Below, in pieces: positions 35,079 to 41,572 of a stretch of DNA of 64,000 nucleotides. Source of the stretch: Actinoallomurus sp050942425 (lineage in GTDB: Bacteria > Actinomycetota > Actinomycetes > Streptosporangiales > Streptosporangiaceae). The translations under genes and the position numbers were made by a program. Location of the stretch: positions 7,750,001 through 7,814,000 of the forward strand of contig NZ_CP192063.1 of NCBI RefSeq assembly GCF_050942425.1, written 5' to 3'. The first letter of the stretch is position 1. Every line of letters begins with the position of its first letter. The notes below the pieces were generated by a model. The model saw only the letters and a program-made list of their open reading frames with translations. It made no database searches and was not told the origin of the DNA.

Positions 35079-35720
35079 CTACTTCACGGTGATGCCGAGG
35101 GACTCGGCGAGAGCGGGCGCGAGGTCGATGAGCTGTGCGGTGCTGATCGTGGCGCCACGCAGGCACTCCGCGCCGCCGGACAGGCCGAGCTCGGCGCCGC
35201 GCAGGTCGACCTTCTCCAGCGTGACGCGCGAGAAGTCCACGCCGGTGAGCCGCGAGCCGGGGAAGGTGACGCGGCGGAGCGTGGCGCCGCCGAAGTCGAC
35301 GTCGCGCAGGAGACAGTCGTCGAACCGCACGTCGGTCAGCCGGGCGTCGCGGAAGTTCAACGAGTCGAGCTTGCAGCCCTGGAACACTACGCGCGACAGC
35401 TCGGCGCCGAACAGCGCGGGCCCGGCGAGCACGCCGCCGAGGAAGCTCACGTCCTGCCAACTGCTCTCGGCGAAGTCGGCGCCGACGATCCGGGTCTCCT
35501 GGAACCACGTATCGATGAGCCTCGCCCGCCGGAACCGGCCGCCTTCGAAGGTCGTCCGGGTGACCGCGCACTCGATGAAGCGGGCGCCAGAAACGTCGGC
35601 CTCCGGCACCGTCAGCCCGTCGACGTGGACGGTGTCGTACTCGTCCTCGTGCCAGGACCCGTCGTAAGCGGACAGGGCCTCGGCGTACGGCAGGTCGGCG
35701 AGCTCCTGAGGCGGCGTCAT
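35079..35720 (-). CDS. Pentapeptide-repeat protein
   Basis: The 213-aa product has many A(D/N)LxF-type units from residue about 40 to 190 (for example DVSGARFIECAVTRTTFEGG, GADFAESSWQDVSFLGG, LNFRDARLTDVRFDDC). These fold as a right-handed quadrilateral beta helix. Some family members protect DNA gyrase by mimicking DNA, but function cannot be inferred here. ATG 35720 (MTPPQELADLPYAEA) is preferred over the GTG at 35729. It converges with the PcfJ-like gene across 132 bp, where nothing else is seen. Confidence 0.88.
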   Translation of the reverse strand: MTPPQELADLPYAEALSAYDGSWHEDEYDTVHVDGLTVPEADVSGARFIECAVTRTTFEGGRFRRARLIDTWFQETRIVGADFAESSWQDVSFLGGVLAGPALFGAELSRVVFQGCKLDSLNFRDARLTDVRFDDCLLRDVDFGGATLRRVTFPGSRLTGVDFSRVTLEKVDLRGAELGLSGGAECLRGATISTAQLIDLAPALAESLGITVK

Positions 35721-35730
35721 CCGCACCACA

Positions 35731-36003
35731 CTAGGGCCTGCCGTCGTCGATGACGTCCAGGAGGGCGGGGTCGAGGCCGCGCAGCGCGGCGAGGATGAAG
35801 CGGGTGGCGAGCTCGCCGGCGGTGAGCGGGTCGGCGCTGACGCCCGGCCGCCGATCGTGGCGGTCGAGGTAGCGGCGGATCTGGTCGGCGACGCGCAGCG
35901 TGATGGTCTCGACCAGGCCGGCGCGGACGAGGGCGGCGTCGCCGGAGAGATACGAGCCGGGCGGTTCAGGATCGCTCGGGCGGCGGAATCCGAGCCGGGA
36001 GGC
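35731..36003 (-). pseudogene. C-terminal remnant resembling a TetR-type regulator
   Basis: Reading leftward in the same frame as, and directly after, the sigma-factor stop at 36004, 90 codons without a start codon encode SYLSGDAALVRAGLVETITL, RVADQIRRYLDRHDRR and GELATRFILAALRGLDPALL before a TAG at 35731. The helical pattern looks like the ligand-binding C terminus of a TetR/AcrR-type regulator whose DNA-binding part is missing. Family assignment is tentative. Confidence 0.38.
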
Positions 36004-37929
36004 TCAGGTCAGGCGGGAGCGCTGCGGCACGTCGGGGCCGAGGATGTCCTCTCGGGTGGCGTACTGCGGGACCGGCGCGTCGTCGCGGCCGGTGTCGCGG
36101 ACGAGCCCGAAGCGTACGATGCCGTGCGCCGGGTCGGGCGCGCGGCCGATGTCGGCTGCCACGTCCGCCCTGCTCACGGGCGTGATCCCCAGGTTGTAGT
36201 CCGCCCCGCGCTCATGCTGGCGAAGGGTGACCTCGCCGTCGATGTAGTAGAACTCGTTCTGCCACATCTGCTGGGCGCCCTGCGGCAGGGTGATGTAGCC
36301 CTTGTCCGGGCGGCCCATCCAGGTATGGGGCCGGTCCGTGGCGCCGGGCACGGCGTCGTCCATTCGGCGGCCGCCTCCCGACGCGACATGGAAGATCTTG
36401 CCCTTGAGGCCGGTCCAAGTGGGCATGACGAGCACGCCCGGCCGGTTGAAGTAGGCGATCTCCCAGCGGACCTGGAAGTATCCGCGCCCCCGGATCGTCA
36501 GATGATCGTCGCGGTAGAACATGAGGTACCGGCCGCCCAGCGAGCCGCGGAAGGGCTGCTCCCACTTGCCGGAGAAGACCAGCGGCCGCCCTTCGGCACG
36601 GACTGGCAGCCGGCCCGGGGACGCGTTCTTCGCCGGGGCACGGTCCACGGCGTCGACGTTGCTGCCGTACACCGGCCGGGGCTTCGCGCGCCGCGTGGGC
36701 CGTGCGCTCCGCGTGTGCGCGGGCGTGCTGCGCACGGCGGACGGAATCGGCTGCGGTCCGGCCGTGAGCGGGCGTTCAGCGGTTGGCGGGCGCTCGGCGG
36801 TGGTCGGGGCGTTCCCGGTGTAGGCGGCCGCGGTGATGGCGGTCCCCCCGGCGACCACCGCCGCCCCCGCCGCCACAGCGACCTGCTTGGCCGTGAGGTG
36901 ATCCACCGCACGGCCGAGCCGCCCGGCCCGGGCCACGGCACCGTGAACGCCGGTGCCGCCCTGTCCCCCCGCCGACATCGAGCCCGACGCCGACCCGCCT
37001 GCCGAGTGTCCCCCGGACCCAGCCTGCCCGCCCGCAGGCGGGACCTGGCCTCCGGCCGTCGCGGGATGCCCCGCACCCGACCCGGCGTGCCCTCCAGTAG
37101 ACCCGGCCTGGCTCCCGCCCGGCGCGGCGTGGCCGCCGGGGAACGCCGCTCCGTACAGGGCGAAGCCGGCCGGCAGGGGCACGAGGGCCAGGCCGGTCAG
37201 CAGCCGCTCCGCCGGGACCAGGCCCGACCAGCCCGCTCCGCAGGCGGTGCAGTCGCGGGAGTGCCGGGCCAGCCGCTTGCGCCAGACCGGATCCGGCACG
37301 CCGTCCCAGCTCGCGGTGAGCTCGGCGAGGCCTGGGCAGCGCGGCACCGCGTGCAGCGCGCGCACGACGGCGCGGGCCGTCTCCAGCTGTGCCTTCATCC
37401 GCTGTACGCGGACGGCCGCGTGCGCGGGCGGCAGGTCGAGCGCCGCGGCGAGCTCAGCCCTCGTGAGCTCGCCGGCGGCTTCGAGCCACCACAGCGACAG
37501 GAGTTCCCGGTCGTCCGGGCCGAGCCAGCGGGTGGCCTCGGCGACCTCCCGGCGCTGCCCCGACAGGCCGAGCCGCAGGATGGTCAGGTCCGCGAAGTCG
37601 GCGCCCGGGTCGGCGACGTCGTCCATTCCGTCCAGGCCGCCGGTGGGCGCGGTCCGGCCCTGGCGCCAGTGGTCGCGGACCTGACGCATCGCGATCGCGA
37701 CGAGCCAGGAGCGGAAGCTGTCCGGATCCCGGAGCCCTTCCAGGCCGTGGACGACGCGCAACATCGTCTCCTGGACGACGTCGTCCACGTCCGCGTGCCC
37801 GTCCAGCGCGCGCCCGACGATGTTGTAGACCAGCGGCAGGTAACCGGCGATCAGCCGGTCCAGTGCGGCCTGGTCCCCGTGCCGCGCCGCCACGACCGTC
37901 TCGGGGCCCGGCCGTACGTCCCCATCCAT
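36004..37929 (-). CDS. ECF-type RNA polymerase sigma factor fused to zinc-binding, transmembrane and extracytoplasmic domains
   Basis: Residues 10-90 form sigma region 2 (LPLVYNIVGRALDGHADVDD, VVQETMLRVVHGL) and 125-190 region 4 (LAAALDLPPAHAAVRVQRMK). Then comes HSRDCTAC (H-x3-C-x2-C) at 223-230, like the zinc-binding anti-sigma domain. A Gly/Ser/His-rich stretch (262-330) leads to one transmembrane helix (residues about 349-371). Residues about 405-641 are extracytoplasmic, with an aromatic-rich fold (GGRYLMFYRDDHLTIRGRGY; YITLPQGAQQMWQNEFYYID). The single chain could sense an outside signal and release its sigma domain. ATG 37929 follows GAGGAG; 37941 is an alternative. Confidence 0.82.
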   Translation of the reverse strand: MDGDVRPGPETVVAARHGDQAALDRLIAGYLPLVYNIVGRALDGHADVDDVVQETMLRVVHGLEGLRDPDSFRSWLVAIAMRQVRDHWRQGRTAPTGGLDGMDDVADPGADFADLTILRLGLSGQRREVAEATRWLGPDDRELLSLWWLEAAGELTRAELAAALDLPPAHAAVRVQRMKAQLETARAVVRALHAVPRCPGLAELTASWDGVPDPVWRKRLARHSRDCTACGAGWSGLVPAERLLTGLALVPLPAGFALYGAAFPGGHAAPGGSQAGSTGGHAGSGAGHPATAGGQVPPAGGQAGSGGHSAGGSASGSMSAGGQGGTGVHGAVARAGRLGRAVDHLTAKQVAVAAGAAVVAGGTAITAAAYTGNAPTTAERPPTAERPLTAGPQPIPSAVRSTPAHTRSARPTRRAKPRPVYGSNVDAVDRAPAKNASPGRLPVRAEGRPLVFSGKWEQPFRGSLGGRYLMFYRDDHLTIRGRGYFQVRWEIAYFNRPGVLVMPTWTGLKGKIFHVASGGGRRMDDAVPGATDRPHTWMGRPDKGYITLPQGAQQMWQNEFYYIDGEVTLRQHERGADYNLGITPVSRADVAADIGRAPDPAHGIVRFGLVRDTGRDDAPVPQYATREDILGPDVPQRSRLT

Positions 37930-38079
37930 CTCGCTCCTCATCTCGCCTCGTCCATGAAGGCACGCTCTGTACGGGAGACGTGGATCAGACTCCGCGATAA
38001 CGGAAAAGACGAGTGCGGGGTGAGACCGTCACCGGGGGCCGTACCGGGCCCGAGCCGCCATGACCATGGAACGGGACCG

Positions 38080-38523
38080 TCACCGGGCGGACTTCGCCTG
38101 GTCGTAGCGGGCCTGGGCGGCCATGACCTCGGGCATGTTGGCCTCGAGCCACTCGATGACGTTCAGGAGGCGCTCGGCGGCCTCGCGGCCGAGCGGGGTG
38201 AGGCTGTACTCGACTCTGGGCGGGATGGTGGGCTCGGCCTTGCGGAGGACGAAGCCGTCGCGTTCGAGCGCCTGGAGGGTCTGCGCGAGCATCTTCTCGC
38301 TCACTCCGTCCACGCGGCGGCGCAGCGCGTTGAAGCGGTACGTCCCCTCGCTGAGGGCGCCCAGCGCGAGGACCCCCCACCGTCCGGTGATGTGCCCCAG
38401 CGCCTCCCGGGAGGTGCACCGGCCCGCGAACACGTCGAAGAGGACGCCGGCGAAGCCGTCGTCGGATCCCGGCCCGCCGGTGTCACCGTCGGTCGGCGGG
38501 GTATCGGTCGCGTGGCTGCCCAT
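38080..38523 (-). CDS. HxlR-family transcriptional regulator
   Basis: The 147-aa product has the HxlR winged helix: SREALGHITGRWGVLALGAL, RFNALRRRVDGVSEKMLAQT and LERDGFVLRKAEPTIPPRVE, YSLTPLGREAAERLLNVIEW. It has one cysteine near the start of the domain (FAGRCTSREAL), the position used by thiol- or electrophile-sensing members such as YodB/HypR. It is divergent from a QorB-like NmrA gene and probably represses it. ATG 38523 has no SD, so a leaderless or near-leaderless transcript is possible. Confidence 0.9.
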   Translation of the reverse strand: MGSHATDTPPTDGDTGGPGSDDGFAGVLFDVFAGRCTSREALGHITGRWGVLALGALSEGTYRFNALRRRVDGVSEKMLAQTLQALERDGFVLRKAEPTIPPRVEYSLTPLGREAAERLLNVIEWLEANMPEVMAAQARYDQAKSAR

Positions 38524-38546
38524 GGCGCACAGCATACTTCTCGACT

Positions 38547-38568
38547 GCACTGAGCTAATCGACAGTGC
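38547..38568. promoter_or_regulatory. Putative HxlR operator in the divergent promoter region
   Basis: GCACTG (38547-38552) and CAGTGC (38563-38568) are perfect inverted repeats ten bases apart. The motif GCACT recurs nearby at about 38586 and 38602. The site lies in the 148-bp region shared by the HxlR and QorB-like genes, the usual position for this regulator. Confidence 0.45.
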
Positions 38569-38671
38569 TGTTCCATCGGATTGCACTTTCGAAAAGTTAG
38601 CACTAGCGTATCGCGCGTACTTTGAACTGGGCGGCAACGTCCACCCGATCGGTGAAGCGAGTGAGATTCGT

Positions 38672-39526
38672 ATGATCATCGTTACCGGTGCCACCGGACA
38701 GCTCGGCCAGTTGGTGATCGACGGCCTGCTGGAGAAGGTGCCCGCGGACCAGGTGGTGGCCGCCGTGCGCAGCCCGGAGAAGGCCGCCGACTTCGCGGCG
38801 CGCGGCGTGCACGTCCGGGAGGCCGACTACGACCGTCCCGAGACTCTGCGCCCGGCCTTCGAGGGAGGCACCCGGCTCCTGCTGATCTCCGGCAGCGAGG
38901 TCGGTCGCCGCGTTCCGCAGCACGCCGCCGCCGTGCAGGCCGCCCAGGGCGCGGGCATCGGGCACATCGTCTACACGAGCGCGCCGCACGCGGACACGAC
39001 CGTCCTCGGCCTGGCCGCCGAGCACAAGGCGACCGAGGAGATCATCCGCGAGACGGGGCTGACCTACACGCTCCTGCGCAACAACTGGTACAGCGAGATC
39101 TACGTCCCGTCGATCGCCCAGGCCGTCGAGACCGGCGCCGTCATCGGCAGCGCCGGCGAGGGGCGGGTCGCCAGCGCCACCCGCGCGGACTACGCGGCCG
39201 CCGCGGTGGCCGTGCTCACCGGGACCGGCCACGACAACCGGGTGTACGAGCTGGCCGGCGACGTCTCCTGGACCCTCGACGATCTCGCCGGCGAGATCTC
39301 CCGGGTCTCGGGCAAGCAGGTCGCCTACCGGAACCTCTCCTCCGAAGAGCACCGTGCCGCGCTGATCGGGGCGGGCATGCCCGACGCGGTCGCCGACCTG
39401 CTCGTCGGCATCGACCGCGGCATCGCGGCGGGCGCCCTGGCCGACACCCCGGGCGACCTGAAGGCGCTCATCGGCCGCCCGACCACGCCGATCTCCGAGA
39501 CCATCACCGCCACGCTCGGCGCCTGA
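38672..39526 (+). CDS. QorB-like NAD(P)H:quinone oxidoreductase (NmrA/atypical SDR)
   Basis: The 284-aa product starts MIIVTGATGQLGQLVIDGLL, with the dinucleotide loop GATGQLG. LLLISGSEVGRRVPQHAAAV, HIVYTSAPHADTTVLGLAAE, HKATEEIIRETGLTYTLLRN and NNWYSEIY match the QorB (YtfG) subfamily. It should reduce quinones with NADPH. The divergent HxlR gene is the same arrangement as ytfG/ytfH in enterobacteria. ATG 38672 follows GTGAGATTCGT, a weak SD. Confidence 0.9.
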   Translation: MIIVTGATGQLGQLVIDGLLEKVPADQVVAAVRSPEKAADFAARGVHVREADYDRPETLRPAFEGGTRLLLISGSEVGRRVPQHAAAVQAAQGAGIGHIVYTSAPHADTTVLGLAAEHKATEEIIRETGLTYTLLRNNWYSEIYVPSIAQAVETGAVIGSAGEGRVASATRADYAAAAVAVLTGTGHDNRVYELAGDVSWTLDDLAGEISRVSGKQVAYRNLSSEEHRAALIGAGMPDAVADLLVGIDRGIAAGALADTPGDLKALIGRPTTPISETITATLGA

Positions 39527-39658
39527 TGTCGCGGATCCCGGAAACGCGGCCTCAAGGGCGCGCGGGGCCGGCCGCCGACACCGCGAATGACACTCGTCCG
39601 ACGCGGACCGGTCCGGTCCTCGCGAGGGCTCGTTCCGTCTCATGACACTCCTCCGGGG

Positions 39659-39698
39659 CGCGCGGGCCGGTCCCTCCTGACCGTCACCGGCCCGCGCG
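39659..39698. terminator. Bidirectional terminator-like inverted repeat
   Basis: CGCGCGGGCCGGT (39659-39671) and ACCGGCCCGCGCG (39686-39698) form a perfect 13-bp stem with a 14-nt loop. It lies between the convergent QorB-like and cellulase genes and should terminate both transcripts; no T-run is present. Confidence 0.6.
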
Positions 39699-39705
39699 GG
39701 TCCTC

Positions 39706-41169
39706 TCACGATGTGGACCGCAGGTGGTCCCGGAGACCGGCGCCGTACGCGGTGGCGGTGCCGTCATAGGAGCTGATCAGCGAGGGACCGCTGCTGCAGT
39801 CCCAGGTGTTCCAGGTCCAGCCGAGGTAGCCGACGGCGTGCGCGTCCGCCCAGTTCATCAGGGTGTCGACGAAACCGTGACCGCAGTCGTTCTCGCCGAT
39901 CTCGCTCAGCGTCAGCGGAACCTGCGCGGCGACGGGCGCCAGCTGGCTGTCGTAGCAGGACGTGCTCGCGCAGGTGTTGAAGTTGTAGACGTGCGCGAAC
40001 GCCGCGAGGTTGTTCTTCGGATCCGTCGGCCGGTACTGGAGCCACTGCGTCAGGTCGTTGGAGTACGCCAGCCCACCGACGAGGATGACGTTCGTCGCGC
40101 CGGCCCCGCGGACGGCGTTCACGAGGCTCTGGAAGCCGGCCACCTGGTAGGGGATCCCCGAGCAGGTCCCGCCGTCCCGCCAGCAGGTCCAGCCGGAGGT
40201 CTCGCTGCCGGTGGCGCGCTCCGGGTACGGCTCGTTGAACAGGTCGAACACCACGGCGTCGTCGCCCTTGAAGGCGCCTCCGACACCGCTCCAGAAGGAC
40301 GGGGCGTACTGCGCGTCCGGCATCGGCTTCTGGCAGGTGGCGTGGACGTCCGAGCACCCTGACGACGGGCCGGTGTAGGTGCCGTAGTTCCAGTGCATCT
40401 CGACGATCGGCGTGATGCCGTGCTTCTCGAGCCGCGACACGAACGCCTTCACCTCGTTCTGGTACGCCGTGCCGCCGTACCGGGTGTCGATGTTGCTCAG
40501 GCCGAGCCAGCACTCCTCGTTGAGCGGGATGCGAACCGCCGTGATCTTCCAGGCGGCCATGGCGTCGATCGCGGCGTCGTCGACCGGTCCGTCCCAGATG
40601 CCGCGCCCCTGGACGCACATGAACTCACCGCCGGAGCGGTTCGCGCCGCGGAGCCGTACGGTGGCGCCGCTCGCGTTGACGAGTTTGTTGCCGGACACGT
40701 GCAGGGCGGGCGCCGGGCCGGTCGACCCGCCCCCGCCGCCACCACCGCCGCCTCCGCCGCCGGAGCCCGTGCACGTCGTCCCGTTGATCGCGAAGGACGC
40801 GGGGTCGGTGTTCGCGCCGCTGTAGGTGAAGTTCGCGCCGATCTGGGCGGTCGCGCCGCCGGCCAGCGCGCCGTTCCAGCTCGCGTTGGTGACCGTGACG
40901 TTCTTACCGCTCTGGGACCAGGTGCCGTTCCAGCCCTGGGAGAGCTTCTGGTCACCGGCGTACGCGTAGGTCAGCGTCCATCCGCTCAGGGCGTCGCCGA
41001 GGTTGTGGATCGTGATGGTGACGCTGAAGCCCGCGCCCCAGTCGTTCTTCGCGTAGTCGACACCGCAGCCGACCGCGGCGTACGCGGTGCCCGTGCCGGT
41101 GACGAGGCCGATTCCGCAGACGCCGAGCAGCAGGGCGAGCAGAGAGGAGAGCACGCGTCGAGGTCGCAT
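39706..41169 (-). CDS. Secreted CBM2-GH5 cellulase (endo-beta-1,4-glucanase)
   Basis: ATG 41169 follows GGAG by six bases. The 487-aa product has a signal peptide (MRPRRVLSSLLALLLGVCGI, cleavage near AYAAV), a CBM2 cellulose-binding module at about 33-133 (VGCGVDYAKNDWGAGFSVTI; WNGTWSQSGKNVTVTNASW) and a Gly-rich linker. A GH5 domain runs from about 155 to 487, with acid/base E in VVFDLFNEPYPE and nucleophile E in LTLSEIGENDCG. The order CBM2-linker-GH5 is common in actinomycete endoglucanases. The promoter region carries a perfect CebR-type box, so it is likely repressed without cello-oligosaccharides. Confidence 0.92.
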   Translation of the reverse strand: MRPRRVLSSLLALLLGVCGIGLVTGTGTAYAAVGCGVDYAKNDWGAGFSVTITIHNLGDALSGWTLTYAYAGDQKLSQGWNGTWSQSGKNVTVTNASWNGALAGGATAQIGANFTYSGANTDPASFAINGTTCTGSGGGGGGGGGGGGSTGPAPALHVSGNKLVNASGATVRLRGANRSGGEFMCVQGRGIWDGPVDDAAIDAMAAWKITAVRIPLNEECWLGLSNIDTRYGGTAYQNEVKAFVSRLEKHGITPIVEMHWNYGTYTGPSSGCSDVHATCQKPMPDAQYAPSFWSGVGGAFKGDDAVVFDLFNEPYPERATGSETSGWTCWRDGGTCSGIPYQVAGFQSLVNAVRGAGATNVILVGGLAYSNDLTQWLQYRPTDPKNNLAAFAHVYNFNTCASTSCYDSQLAPVAAQVPLTLSEIGENDCGHGFVDTLMNWADAHAVGYLGWTWNTWDCSSGPSLISSYDGTATAYGAGLRDHLRSTS

Positions 41170-41204
41170 TGACGGCTCCATGAACGGGTTACCGGGAGAA
41201 TCCG

Positions 41205-41226
41205 CGTATGGGAGCGCTCCCATACG
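41205..41226. promoter_or_regulatory. CebR/CelR-type operator (perfect palindrome)
   Basis: TGGGAGCGCTCCCA at 41209-41222 is the 14-bp sequence recognised by the LacI-family cellulose regulators CebR (Streptomyces) and CelR (Thermobifida). The symmetry extends to 22 bp (41205-41226). It lies 36 bp upstream of the cellulase start, as expected for repression. Confidence 0.85.
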
Positions 41227-41572
41227 CCGCCACCCGACCGTAAACCCGGAGCCGGTGCACGGAAAAGACGCTTTCATCGCCGTTCACGCGTCGCGGCCCT
41301 CGTCCCGCGCCCGCGCCGCCCGATCGCCGGCTCGTCCGGCGTGGTGCACCCGGCGGGTACGCTGGCAGGACATCGAACGGCACCACCGGACCGCGCCCAC
41401 GGCGCAGGCGGTGACCACGCGGCCGGAGCGCCCACTCGGGGGCCGGACCGCCCGGAACGACATCCGCGGATTCCAGGCCGCTGTCCGTTTCCGGCCATTG
41501 TTAATGAGATTGACGATCACCCCTCACCGGGGACTTAACCGGATGCGATTCAAAAGATCTTCAGGAGGCGCC
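41227..41572. other. Rest of divergent region between cellulase and GH2 glucosaminidase genes
   Basis: About 346 bp separate the CebR box from the GH2 start. Translations on both strands are arginine-rich and lack family features, so no gene is supported. The stretch just before 41572 is AT-richer (around 41495-41550) and probably holds the promoter of the GH2 gene. No further copy of the CebR box was seen. Confidence 0.4.

Noticed and set aside
41087..41572. N-terminal extension of the GH2 glucosaminidase frame across the cellulase start
   Set aside because: It would cross the CebR box and the divergent gene; the GTG at 41573 has AGGAGG and is followed by a proper signal peptide.
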